64,000 nucleotides of DNA, from assembly GCF_014701095.1 (NCBI RefSeq), contig NZ_AP023439.1, positions 3,646,001-3,710,000 of the forward strand, in the 5' to 3' direction. Source of the stretch: Streptomyces tuirus (GTDB taxonomy: Bacteria; Actinomycetota; Actinomycetes; Streptomycetales; Streptomycetaceae). The position numbers and the translations under genes are program-made. The notes beneath the pieces were generated by a model that was not told the origin of the DNA, made no database searches, and saw only the letters and a program-made list of their open reading frames with translations. Of this stretch, positions 10,815 through 19,009 are shown piece after piece (position 1 is the stretch's first letter; each line of letters starts with the position of its first letter).

Positions 10815-11725
10815 GGCGTCACCCCCCGGAAGACGGGCAGCACCAGCTCGTCGTCGTAAGGCCGGAACTCCAGCCGCACCGGCATGCCGATCCGCACCTC
10901 GTCGTACGGCACACCCACCACGTTGCTGATCACCCGCACCCCTTCGGCGAGCTCGATCAGGCCGACCGCGTACGGCGGTTCGAAGGCCGGGAAGGGCGGG
11001 TGGTGCAGGACGACGTAGGAGTAGACGGTGCCCTCGCCGCTCGCCTCGACGGTGTCCCAGTCGGGGGAGCCGCAGCTGGTGCAGCCCGGCAGCCAGGGGA
11101 ATCGGAGGGTGGCGCAGGCGGTGCAGCGCTGGATGAGCAGCGCGTGACGGGCGACGCCCTCCCAGAAGCCGGCGTTGTCGCGGTTGACGACCGGGCGGGG
11201 CCGGCGTTCGGCCGGTTTCGAAGACCGGTGCGCGGGGGCGTACTTGAGGATGCGGAAGCGGTGGGTGCCGGCGAGTTCGCCGCCCGCGCGGACGTCCGTG
11301 CGGGTCGTGACGAAGTAACCCGCCCCGAGTTTCGTGGTCTTGCGGCCGGACACCGACTCGATGACCGAGTCGAACGTGATCTCGTCGCCCGGGCGCAGCG
11401 GGCGCAGGTACTCCTGTTCGCAGTCGGTGGCGACGACCGCGTGGTGGCCCGACCCGTCGAGCAGGGCGAGGAGTTCGTCGTAGGCGGCCGTGCGTTCCGG
11501 GCGACGGGTGAGGCCGGCCATGGTCCAGGCCTGGAGCATGGTGGGCGGGGCGATGGCGTCCGGACCCGTGTACGCGGGGCCGGTGTCGCCCATGGCCTCG
11601 CACCAGTGCCTGATCATCGGCTCGTTGACCGGGTCGCGGCCGACCCCGGTGGCGGCGGCCGGACGGCCCTCGTAGGCCTTCAGGCGCGCCTCGAACTCCT
11701 CGTGGACCTCCGGCTCACCACTCAC
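10811..11725 (-). CDS. MaoC-like dehydratase fused to DUF35 OB-fold protein (ChsH2-like)
   Basis: A 304-residue two-domain protein. Residues 1-165 form a FAS1-like/MaoC dehydratase domain (EPMIRHWCEAMGD, APPTMLQAWTMAG). Residues 175-300 form a DUF35 unit with a zinc ribbon CTACATLRFPWLPGCTSCG (two CxxC knuckles) and an OB fold. In the mycobacterial steroid system the same fusion (ChsH2) hydrates the enoyl-CoA and its DUF35 part docks the Ltp2 aldolase; both partners follow here. It is first in a three-gene, translationally coupled operon. The physiological substrate is unknown. Confidence 0.88.
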   Translation of the reverse strand: MSGEPEVHEEFEARLKAYEGRPAAATGVGRDPVNEPMIRHWCEAMGDTGPAYTGPDAIAPPTMLQAWTMAGLTRRPERTAAYDELLALLDGSGHHAVVATDCEQEYLRPLRPGDEITFDSVIESVSGRKTTKLGAGYFVTTRTDVRAGGELAGTHRFRILKYAPAHRSSKPAERRPRPVVNRDNAGFWEGVARHALLIQRCTACATLRFPWLPGCTSCGSPDWDTVEASGEGTVYSYVVLHHPPFPAFEPPYAVGLIELAEGVRVISNVVGVPYDEVRIGMPVRLEFRPYDDELVLPVFRGVTP

Positions 11726-11788
11726 GGTTTCTGACTGTCCGTCAGATACAGCGGTCCGTCAAGAGCTCACAGACGCGAAAACGCCTGC

Positions 11789-11812
11789 GCGGCGGTACCG
11801 GAGTACCGCCGC
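11789..11812. repeat. 10-bp inverted repeat upstream of the MaoC-DUF35 operon
   Basis: GCGGCGGTAC and GTACCGCCGC are separated by 4 nt, 64 bp upstream of the operon's first codon. It could be an operator or a weak terminator. Bases 11726-11851 hold no gene. Confidence 0.45.
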
Positions 11813-11851
11813 TCAGACGTTTGTCACCCCACGAGACACACCCCCACGCAC

Positions 11852-11879
11852 CCGGGCCGGTGCCGCCGCACCGGCCCGG
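11852..11879 (-). terminator. Terminator of the small secreted protein gene
   Basis: An 11-bp GC-rich stem with a 6-nt loop, starting 6 nt after the stop codon of the minus-strand gene at 11885. Confidence 0.75.
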
Positions 11880-11884
11880 TCAGT

Positions 11885-12211
11885 TCACCACCACAGCGGG
11901 GAGAAGCTGACGGCGGTGTTGGCGTTGCCCTGGTTGACGGCCGTGAACTCCGAGCCGTTGACCTGGGCGGTGTTGCTCTGGTTCGAGGCGCCGTCCCCGA
12001 CGGCCTGCTGCTGGGTGGTGGCCGCGTTGCCGAAGTTGTCGCCGCCGACGCCGCTGCCGAGGATGCCCTGCTCGGCCTCCGTGACGGACGCGATGGATCC
12101 GTCGTCCGCGAAGGCGCCGTTGTCCGCCGTCGCGACACCGGTGAAGAGGGCGGCCGCGAGCGGAAGGGCGGAGACGGCTGCGATGACGCGGGCGGTACGG
12201 ATGCTTGCCAT
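11885..12211 (-). CDS. Small secreted Asn/Gln-rich protein with curlin-like spacing
   Basis: A 108-residue protein with a clear signal peptide (MASIRTARVIAAVSALPLAA, cleavage near VATA-DNG). The mature part is rich in Asn, Gln, Ala and Gly, with the spaced motifs GNAATTQQQAVGDGA, SNQSNTAQVNGS and AVNQGNANTAV, and it ends in FSPLWW. The spacing of Q, G, N and A resembles the strands of curlin repeats, but I recognise no named family; chaplin and rodlin signatures are absent. Start ATG has GGAGGG about 8 nt upstream. It is monocistronic with its own terminator. A surface or amyloid-like role is only a suggestion. Confidence 0.75.
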   Translation of the reverse strand: MASIRTARVIAAVSALPLAAALFTGVATADNGAFADDGSIASVTEAEQGILGSGVGGDNFGNAATTQQQAVGDGASNQSNTAQVNGSEFTAVNQGNANTAVSFSPLWW

Positions 12212-12546
12212 GTTTCTTGTCCCTCCAGGACTGATCGGCGCACCGGCTCATGACCGCCGGGTGCGTGAACCACTGCTGTCACCAGGGAGGTTGGCCGGCC
12301 GCCCCGGTGCGGTGCTCGACGTCGCGAGTCCAGAGTTGCCCACCGAATCCCCGGCGAACCACACCGGAAGCCGCTATTCGCACGCAAGCGTGAGGACATG
12401 TCGATAAACCCCTATGCGTCACTTCCGTACCGGACGGGAGCGAAAGGGGGCGTTCGATCCCGGGTGCCGCAAGGGGTGAAGCGTTCCAGCACTTTCCCCG
12501 GCCGCCGCCCGGCCCCGGCGCGTCGTGCTCGATTCCCCTTTCCTTT

Positions 12547-12564
12547 TTCGAACGTACGTACGAA
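12547..12564. promoter_or_regulatory. Near-palindromic operator-like site before the Prim-Pol gene
   Basis: TTCGAACGTACGTACGAA is an 18-bp palindrome with a single mismatched pair, centred on CGTACGTACG. It ends 9 bp before the ATG at 12574 and abuts the Shine-Dalgarno CTGGAGG. A repressor bound here would block transcription or ribosome loading. The rest of 12212-12546, between divergent genes, shows no ORF. Confidence 0.45.
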
Positions 12565-12573
12565 ACTGGAGGC

Positions 12574-13440
12574 ATGGCCACCACCGACCGGCAGGCCACG
12601 ACGCTGGCCCTCGCACACGCCCTGTCAGCCGCCGAGCGCGGACTGGCCGTCATCCCCCTGTCCCGCTCCAAGCTCCCGGCACTGCGCTCCCCGCACCGCG
12701 ACGACCCCGCCCCCTCCCCCTGCCACGGCGCGTGCGGCCGCCTCGGGCACGGTGTCTACGACGCCTCCAGCGACCCGAACCGCATCCGCGAGCTGTTCGC
12801 CGCCGCGCCCTGGGCGACCGGCTACGGCATCGCCTGCGGGCTGCCCCCGCACCACCTGATCGGCCTCGACCTGGACGTGAAGACCGGCACGGACTCCTCG
12901 GCCGCCCTGCGCGAGCTGGCGCTGCGGCACCTGTTCACGATCCCGCCGACCGTGGTCGTCGTGACCCCCTCCGGCGGGCGGCACCTGTGGCTGAGCGGCC
13001 CGCCCGAGCTGGTCGTCCCCAACTCGGCGGGCCGGCTCGCCCCCGGCATCGACATCCGGGGCGCGGGCGGCTACCTGGTCGGCCCCGGCTCCCGCACGGC
13101 CCAGGGTGTCTACGCCGCCGCCCCCGGCACCGCGCACCTCGCCCCCGCCCCCTGCCCCCGCTCCCTGCTGCGGCTGCTGCTCCCGCCGCCGCGCGCCCAC
13201 CACCCGGTGCCCGAGGCGGCCGGCGGGCACGGCCAGGGCCTGGTCCAGTTCGTCCTGGCCGCGCACGAGGGCCAGCGCAACACCCGCCTGTTCTGGGCGG
13301 CCTGCCGGGCCTACGAGGACGGCATCGGCCCGGCGCTCGTGACCCCCCTGGTCGACGCGGCGGTGCACACCGGCCTGTCCGAGCGGGAGGCGCGGACGAC
13401 GATCGCGTCGGCGGCACGGATGACCGGGCACCGGCCGTGA
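12574..13440 (+). CDS. Bifunctional DNA primase/polymerase (Prim-Pol) domain protein
   Basis: A 288-residue protein whose first about 200 residues match the archaeo-eukaryotic primase Prim-Pol domain: a Cys/His patch (CHGACGRLGHGVYDAS), the metal-binding DxD in IGLDLDVKTG (about 95-104), TPSGGRHLWL (about 131-140), and IDIRGAGGYLVGPGS. The C-terminal 70 residues (GHGQGLVQFVLAAHEGQRN onward) look like the helical region following such domains. No helicase domain is attached, unlike plasmid or prophage replication proteins. Good Shine-Dalgarno (CTGGAGG). The next gene starts 38 bp downstream. Such stand-alone copies are common in Streptomyces; their role is unclear. Confidence 0.85.
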   Translation: MATTDRQATTLALAHALSAAERGLAVIPLSRSKLPALRSPHRDDPAPSPCHGACGRLGHGVYDASSDPNRIRELFAAAPWATGYGIACGLPPHHLIGLDLDVKTGTDSSAALRELALRHLFTIPPTVVVVTPSGGRHLWLSGPPELVVPNSAGRLAPGIDIRGAGGYLVGPGSRTAQGVYAAAPGTAHLAPAPCPRSLLRLLLPPPRAHHPVPEAAGGHGQGLVQFVLAAHEGQRNTRLFWAACRAYEDGIGPALVTPLVDAAVHTGLSEREARTTIASAARMTGHRP

Positions 13441-13477
13441 GCAAGGCCCCGCCCATGACCCCCACCGGAAGACCTCG

Positions 13478-13972
13478 ATGCACGACCACGCACCATCACC
13501 GGCCCCGGCGCGCCGGCCCGCGAGAACGCCGGCCCTGGCGCTCGCCCGCCTCGTCCTGGCCTCCGGCCGTCCGGTGGACCTCGCCGAACTGCGCTTCTCC
13601 TCGACCTACGGCGACCTCCAGGACGGCTACCCCTGCAAGCCGCTGAACGACCTGCGGATCCGGGACCTCCTGCGGGCCGCCGAGCGGTCCCGCCCGGGCA
13701 CACCGGTGCACCTCGTCCCGCCCCGGCGCGAGTACCCCGACCAGTACGCGGGCGGCCTCGGGCCGGTCGAGGTGCTGCCCGCCGTGGCCTGCCTCGGCAC
13801 GTTCCACTCCGCGGCCCTGGACCCGGCCCGCGACCCGGTCGCCTACCGCTCGCGCCTGACCGTCGTCTGGTTCCAGGCCACGCCGCGCCTGCCCTCGGAC
13901 TGCGACGCCGATCCCGCGCTGCGCACCCTCGACTGGCCGGTCCTGGCCCGGGACGCCCCGGCCCGTACGTAG
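13478..13972 (+). CDS. Conserved hypothetical protein after Prim-Pol gene
   Basis: A 164-residue protein I do not recognise. It has no signal peptide, transmembrane segment or clear catalytic motif; about 45-65 reads DLQDGYPCKPLNDLRIRDLL and the C-terminal third is aromatic-rich. The ATG follows GGAAGACC by about 5 nt and lies 38 bp after the Prim-Pol stop, so the two are probably co-transcribed. GC-skewed codon use matches real genes here. Confidence 0.7.
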   Translation: MHDHAPSPAPARRPARTPALALARLVLASGRPVDLAELRFSSTYGDLQDGYPCKPLNDLRIRDLLRAAERSRPGTPVHLVPPRREYPDQYAGGLGPVEVLPAVACLGTFHSAALDPARDPVAYRSRLTVVWFQATPRLPSDCDADPALRTLDWPVLARDAPART

Positions 13973-14000
13973 GGTCGTCCCCTCGTTCGCCCGACCGGTG

Positions 14001-14050
14001 CTGAAAAAGGCGCTAAAGGGCGCTAAAGGGCACTGAAGGGCACCGAAAAT
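14001..14050. repeat. Five tandem degenerate 10-bp repeats
   Basis: Decamers CTGAAAAAGG, CGCTAAAGGG, CGCTAAAGGG, CACTGAAGGG and CACCGAAAAT run head to tail in the spacer between convergent genes. The A-tracts are in phase with the DNA helical turn, which would bend the DNA. Confidence 0.8.
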
Positions 14051-14051
14051 G

Positions 14052-14123
14052 GCATGGAAAAGGCCCGACCGCTGGCGACGGGGGATGCACCAGCGGTCGA
14101 GCTATGGCCAAGGGTAACAAGCG
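14052..14123 (-). ncRNA. Copy B of a conserved hairpin element (candidate small RNA or terminator)
   Basis: Read on the minus strand it begins CGCTTGTTACCCTTGG, continues to a hairpin (14099-14066) with stem CGACCGCTGG/CCAGCGGTCG and loop TGCATCCCCCGTCG, then a T-rich tail GGGCCTTTTCC. The plus-strand element at 33114-33175 shares the CTTGTTACC box, nearly the same spacing, the inner stem GCTGG/CCAGC and an identical 14-nt loop, while its outer stem differs but still pairs. It lies about 100 nt after the stop of the STAND-WD40 gene, so it could be a 3' UTR element or a separate RNA. Confidence 0.5.
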
Positions 14124-14193
14124 CTTGCGCGCACCGAGACGACTGGCCGTAAGGAAGCCCCGGTTGTGACTCGTATCACGCAACCGCCGTGAT

Positions 14194-14219
14194 GGCCGGG
14201 CCCGTTGGACGGGCCGGCC
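14194..14219 (-). terminator. Hairpin directly after the STAND-WD40 gene
   Basis: GGCCGGGCCCGT and ACGGGCCGGCC form a strong stem with one bulged base, 4 nt past the stop codon of the minus-strand gene. Confidence 0.65.
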
Positions 14220-14222
14220 TGG

Positions 14223-17200
14223 TCAGTCGTCGCACGGGGGATCGTAGGAGAGCCGGGGCAGGTACTCCCGCCAGGTGTCCTGCGTCAGTACGCCCCGGGT
14301 CATCGAGCAGATGCGGCGCACCGCCGTGTCGACGTCGAGATTCCAGAGCCGGATGGTGTCCGCGCCGCTCGACACCCCCAGCATGGGGCTGTTCGGGCTG
14401 AACGCCAGGAACGTGCCGGTCCTGGAGTTGGGGCTCATCGACTGCCCGATCGCGGTGGCCTGCGAGGGGTCGGAGACGTTCCACAGCCGGACGGTGCTGT
14501 CGTTGCCGCCGCTGGCCAGGGTGCGCCCGTCCCGGCTGAAGGTCAGCGACACGACCGCCTCCGTGTGGCCCGTGAGCCGCGCATGCTGGGAGGCCTCGGC
14601 GGGGTCCGAGATGTCCCAGAGGCGGACCGAGGTGTCGTCACCGGCGCTGGCCAGCGTGCGGCCGTCGCGGCTGTAGGCGAGCGCGTTGACCGCTCCGAGG
14701 TGGCCCCGCAGCGGCTTGCCGATCAGGGTCGCCTTGCCGGGGGCGGTCACGTTCCACAGCCGGATCGTGCCGTCCGCGCTGCCGCTGGCGAGCGTCCGGC
14801 CGTCCGGGCTGAACACGAGGTGGTTGACATAGCCCTTGTGGCCGGTGAGGGGCTTGCCGAGCGGGCGCGGACGGGCCGGGTCGCCCACGTTCCACAGCTG
14901 GATGGTGCGGTCGTCGTAGGCGGTGGCCAGGACCTGTCCGTCCGGGCTGAAGGCCAGCGGGTCGGCGTACCGGATGTGCAGGGGGGCGGGAGAGCCGTGG
15001 CGGACCGGGTGTCCGGGGTCGGCGAGGTTCCACAGCTCGACCACCCGGTCGCCCGTCACGACCGCGAGGGTGCGGCCGTCCGGGGAGAACTCCAGGGAGC
15101 GCACGTCACCCTTGCCCGGGCGGAACGGTTCGCCCAGCCGCACCGGCCGGCCGGGCCTGCGCACGTCCCACAACCGGATCCGCCCGTCCCGCGCCGCCGT
15201 CGCGAGCAGCCGCCCGTCCGGCCGGAACACGCCGGTCCGGCCGGTCATGTCCGACGTCGGCAGCGACCACAGGCGGACCTTGTTGTCCCCCGCCCCGGTG
15301 GCGAGGGTGCGCCCGTCCGGGCTGAAGCCGAGCGCGTACATCTCACCGCTGCTGCCCGCGAGGGGCCCGCCGACCTGCGACGGGTACTCCGGGTCGCTGA
15401 CCTTCCACAGACTCGCGGTGCTGTCCGCGCTGGCCGCGGCGAGCATGTTGCCGTCGGGGCTGAAGGCCACCGACCAGACCGGCCCGGTGTGACCGGCCAG
15501 CGGCGCGCCGATCGCGGCCGGGCGGCCCGGACCGGCCATGTTCCACAGTTGTACGGTGCCGTCCGCGCTGCCGCTGGCGAGGGTGCGGCCGTCGGGGCTG
15601 AAGGCCACGGAGTGCACGGTGGCCGTGTGCCCGGTCAGCGGCCTCCCGGCGGGCTCCGGGCGCGCGGGGTCGGACACGTCCCACAGCCGGATCGTGCCGT
15701 CGTCGCCCCCCGCGGCCAGCGTCCGCCCGTCCGGGCCGAACGCCACCGAGCGCACGGCGGCCGTGTGCCCGGTCAGGGGCTCGCCCAGGGCCCGCGGCCG
15801 GCGCGGGTCGGCCGTGTCCCACAGCCGGACCGTGTGGTCGTCGCCCACGGAGGCCAGCGTGCGCCCGTCAGGGCTGAAGGCGATCAGGTAGATCGTGCCG
15901 TCATGACCGGTCAGGGGCGTGCCGAGCGGCTTCGGGTGCCCGGGGTCGGACACGTCCCACAGCCGTACGGTGCCGTCGTCGGAAGCGCTGGCGAGCGTCC
16001 GGCCGTCCGGGCTGAAGACCGCGCTGCTCACCCAGCTCGTGTGCCCGGTCAGGGGCTTGCCCAGCGGCTTGGGCCGCCTGGGGTCGGCGACGTCCCACAG
16101 CCGCACGGTCCGGTCGTAGCTGGCGGTGGCGAGGATCCGTCCGTTCGGGCTGAAGGTCGTGAGGTAGACGGCGCCCGTGTGGCCGGTGAGGGGCGTGGAG
16201 AGGGGGGCGTTCACGATGGAGATCAGGCGGCTGTTCGCGCCCTTGTCGTCCGGCCGCAGGCCGTGGGCCACCAGGTCGAGCTGCGCGGACAGCGACGGAT
16301 CGGTGTCCTGCACGCGGTCGGACTGCGCGAGCACCTGCTCGAAGACGGCCTCGTCCCGCTGCTTCCAGGCGACGACGGCCGACCCGACGGCCAGCATCGC
16401 CAGGACGACGAGCGTCGCCACCGCGCCCCGGCTGATCCAGATGATCCGCCTGCGCAGCCGGACCGACGCGGCCAGGAACTCCACGGCACCGCGGGTCAGG
16501 AACGTGTCCCCGGCGGATCGCGCCCAGCCGTGGGCCTGCTCCAGCCGGGAACCCCGGTAGAGCAGTGCGTTGTCGCGGTTCGACTCCTCCCAGGCGCGGC
16601 CGTCCTCCTCCAGACGCTGGCGCAGCAGATTGCCCTGGCGGTCCTCGTCGATCCAGTCGCGCAGGCGGGGCCAGGCGTGCAGCAGCGCCTCGTGGGTGAT
16701 CTCCACGGTCTCCGCGTCGAGCGTCACCAGCCGGGCGCGGACCAGCGCTTCGAGGGACTCCTCGGTCTTGCCCGGGTCGGTCGACTCCTCGGCCAGCTGA
16801 CGCCGGGTCCCGCGGCGCCGCGTGGCCTGGGTGTCCTCGCCCAGCCGGACCAGGCGGAGCAGGAGCAGCCGGGCGGCGGTGCGGGCGGCCGGGTCGAGGC
16901 CGGTCCAGGCCCGTTCGGCGGTCGCCGCGACCGCGCCCTGGATGCCACCGGCCGCGCGGTAGCCGGCCAGCGTGAGCCGGCCCGCCTTCCGGCGCTGCCA
17001 GGTGGCGAGCAGGGCGTGCGAGAGCAGCGGCAGCACACCGGCGTCGTGCGCGCCGCGCGGGCCGTCGGTGCTGACCTCCCGGACGATCAGCTCCGCGAGC
17101 CCCGGTTCCAGCTCCAGGCCGACGGCCTTGGCCGGGCCCGTCACCGCCTCGCGCAGTTCCGTGGTGGTCAGCGGCCCGAGCACCATGTGCCGGTGCTGGA

Positions 17201-18575
17201 GCGCGTCGGCCAGCTCGGGGTACCGCAGGCAGCGGTCGTAGAAGTCGGCGCGTATGCCCAGCACCACGATCGCCGGGGCCGGTTCGCCGGGGCCGGCGGG
17301 CGAGCAGGCGGCGTGCAGGACCTCGACGAAGGCACGCCGGTCCGCCTCGTCGGGGCAGAGGGTGAACGTCTCCTCGAACTGGTCCACGATGACGACCGGC
17401 CGGGCTCCGGAGGGATCCACGCGCCGGGCCCAGGCGGAGACGGCGACGCGGACGGCTTCGGGGGAGGGCGGGGCGGTGGTGCGGCGCGGTGGATCGTCGG
17501 TGGGGGGAGGGGCGTCGGATTCCGGGGCCTCGGATTTCGGGGCGGTCGGGCCTCCGGGCTGCTGCGGGGTGGGGTCGCCCGAGGGCGAAGGCGGGGTGGG
17601 GTCGCCTGTCCGGGGAGGTTGGCCGGTGCCGCCTGCGGAGGAGGCGTCGGATGCTCCCGGCCGGGGTCGCTCCGCGACGGAGACTTCGGATGCTCCCGGC
17701 CGGGGTCGCTCCGCGACGGAGGCGTCGGATCGCACCGCATCCGACCGGCGCGCCGCTTCTCCGGGCGGGATCGAGGCCGAGGACCCCGTACCGATGACGG
17801 CCGCCAGCTCGGGGATGCACCGGCTGAGTTCCGCCAGCGGATCGCCGCCCGGAACGAGCTGCACGACCTCTCGCGCCCGCCCGCCCCCGACGGCGCTCCC
17901 GACGCCTCTCCCGGCGCCGCTCCCGACGCCCCCGCCGTCACCGTCGTCGCCGCCCAACGCGCCGTCCCGCAGGGCGGGCACCAGACCGGCGTTCAGCAGC
18001 GAGGACTTCCCCGCCCCCGACGCGCCCACGAGCATGACCAGCCCGCCCGCCCCCGCGACGGCCCCGAGCTGGGTGACGAGCGCCTCCGTGCTCCGCTCCC
18101 GGCCGAAGAACCACCGGGCGTCCTCCCGCCGGTAGGAGGCCAGCCCCCGGTACGGGCACACCCCGCCGGGCGCGGACACGGTCTCGTCCGCGGACCGCTG
18201 CCGCTCCTCGGTGGCGGACTCGGTCGCCGGGGAACGCTCGCCGACCGGGTCGGCCACCGCGCGTTCCCACAGCCGTTGCCACTGGCCGAGGTCGTACAGC
18301 CCGGGGGAGACCGGCGTGGGCCGCGAGCGCCGCGCGTCGGGGATCAGCACGTGCAGCACCGCGGCCAGGGCGGGGAACTGGGCGGGTACGTTCCGGGCCC
18401 GCCGCCAGTCGCTGATGCGCTGCGCGGACACCCGCACGGGCCGCCCGCGTTCGTCGACGCGCTGGAGCCGGACGACCGCCTCGGACACCCGCTTGAGGGG
18501 AGGGTTGCCGGCTTCCTTGTACAGCAGTGCGAGGCGTTCCGCGAAGGCGGTGCGTGCCCCCGAGTCGGAACTCAA
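14223..18575 (-). CDS. HTH-STAND NTPase with 14 WD40 repeats
   Basis: A 1,450-residue signalling protein. Order: N-terminal helix-turn-helix-like region (RVSAQRISDWRRARNVP, about 48-64), STAND NTPase with Walker A GASGAGKSSLLNAG (about 183-196) and Walker B VVIVDQFEET, then the winged-helix/ARC part, one membrane segment (IIWISRGAVATLVVLAMLAV, about 720), and 14 WD40 repeats of the form FSPDGRTLASGSADGTVRLW, enough for two seven-bladed propellers. A 150-residue Pro/Ser/Ala-rich insert with an internal repeat splits the NTPase between Walker A and B. Start is TTG with AAGGAG 8 nt upstream. The fold suits a ligand-triggered ATPase switch. The target is unknown; defence, development and housekeeping roles are all possible. 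Confidence 0.88.
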   Translation of the reverse strand: MSSDSGARTAFAERLALLYKEAGNPPLKRVSEAVVRLQRVDERGRPVRVSAQRISDWRRARNVPAQFPALAAVLHVLIPDARRSRPTPVSPGLYDLGQWQRLWERAVADPVGERSPATESATEERQRSADETVSAPGGVCPYRGLASYRREDARWFFGRERSTEALVTQLGAVAGAGGLVMLVGASGAGKSSLLNAGLVPALRDGALGGDDGDGGGVGSGAGRGVGSAVGGGRAREVVQLVPGGDPLAELSRCIPELAAVIGTGSSASIPPGEAARRSDAVRSDASVAERPRPGASEVSVAERPRPGASDASSAGGTGQPPRTGDPTPPSPSGDPTPQQPGGPTAPKSEAPESDAPPPTDDPPRRTTAPPSPEAVRVAVSAWARRVDPSGARPVVIVDQFEETFTLCPDEADRRAFVEVLHAACSPAGPGEPAPAIVVLGIRADFYDRCLRYPELADALQHRHMVLGPLTTTELREAVTGPAKAVGLELEPGLAELIVREVSTDGPRGAHDAGVLPLLSHALLATWQRRKAGRLTLAGYRAAGGIQGAVAATAERAWTGLDPAARTAARLLLLRLVRLGEDTQATRRRGTRRQLAEESTDPGKTEESLEALVRARLVTLDAETVEITHEALLHAWPRLRDWIDEDRQGNLLRQRLEEDGRAWEESNRDNALLYRGSRLEQAHGWARSAGDTFLTRGAVEFLAASVRLRRRIIWISRGAVATLVVLAMLAVGSAVVAWKQRDEAVFEQVLAQSDRVQDTDPSLSAQLDLVAHGLRPDDKGANSRLISIVNAPLSTPLTGHTGAVYLTTFSPNGRILATASYDRTVRLWDVADPRRPKPLGKPLTGHTSWVSSAVFSPDGRTLASASDDGTVRLWDVSDPGHPKPLGTPLTGHDGTIYLIAFSPDGRTLASVGDDHTVRLWDTADPRRPRALGEPLTGHTAAVRSVAFGPDGRTLAAGGDDGTIRLWDVSDPARPEPAGRPLTGHTATVHSVAFSPDGRTLASGSADGTVQLWNMAGPGRPAAIGAPLAGHTGPVWSVAFSPDGNMLAAASADSTASLWKVSDPEYPSQVGGPLAGSSGEMYALGFSPDGRTLATGAGDNKVRLWSLPTSDMTGRTGVFRPDGRLLATAARDGRIRLWDVRRPGRPVRLGEPFRPGKGDVRSLEFSPDGRTLAVVTGDRVVELWNLADPGHPVRHGSPAPLHIRYADPLAFSPDGQVLATAYDDRTIQLWNVGDPARPRPLGKPLTGHKGYVNHLVFSPDGRTLASGSADGTIRLWNVTAPGKATLIGKPLRGHLGAVNALAYSRDGRTLASAGDDTSVRLWDISDPAEASQHARLTGHTEAVVSLTFSRDGRTLASGGNDSTVRLWNVSDPSQATAIGQSMSPNSRTGTFLAFSPNSPMLGVSSGADTIRLWNLDVDTAVRRICSMTRGVLTQDTWREYLPRLSYDPPCDD
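17647..17721 (-). repeat. Two 39-bp in-frame repeats inside the STAND gene
   Basis: Near-identical units start at 17647 and 17686 and encode SVAERPRPGAS twice within the low-complexity insert between the Walker motifs. Confidence 0.85.
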
Positions 18576-19009
18576 GGTCTCAGCTCCTTACTTCCACGCC
18601 TGGACGTCCGGACCGGAAAACTCACTCTATATGGCTGACCTGCGGTAATACCGTCCGCCAAGCGCCGGAACCTCCTCCTCCGTGGCCGGAAATGGCAGGA
18701 TCCGGACGCAGCAGAGCACCCATCCGGACAGCTTCCGTCCGTCCCGGACGACGGCGGCTCCACCGTTCGGTACCGGTCCCCACGAGGGGAGGGACCGGTA
18801 CCGGACGCCGTGGTGAGCCTCTCCGGCGGCCCCTGCCCCGCACCCCCGACGGCCCCCGCCCGGCACCCGCGACACCACTGCCCGGTACCCCTGCGGACCG
18901 TGTTCCCGCACCGGCGAACCCATTCGACCGACCCTGGAAACCTGACGCCCCGTCAGCTAAGGTCGCCCTGCCGTACCGCTTCCGGAGCGATGTACAGGGG
19001 GTGAGCGCA
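18576..19009. other. Divergent promoter region
   Basis: A 434-bp gene-free stretch between the minus-strand STAND gene and a plus-strand gene. On the minus strand a TATAGA sequence (about 18631) could serve as a -10 box. It holds a perfect 12-bp inverted repeat (listed separately) and nothing else I can name. Confidence 0.5.
18769..18802. repeat. Perfect 12-bp inverted repeat in divergent promoter region
   Basis: GGTACCGGTCCC and GGGACCGGTACC flank a 10-nt spacer (CACGAGGGGA), about 200 bp from either gene start. It could be an operator for a dimeric regulator or a transcribed hairpin. Confidence 0.6.
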
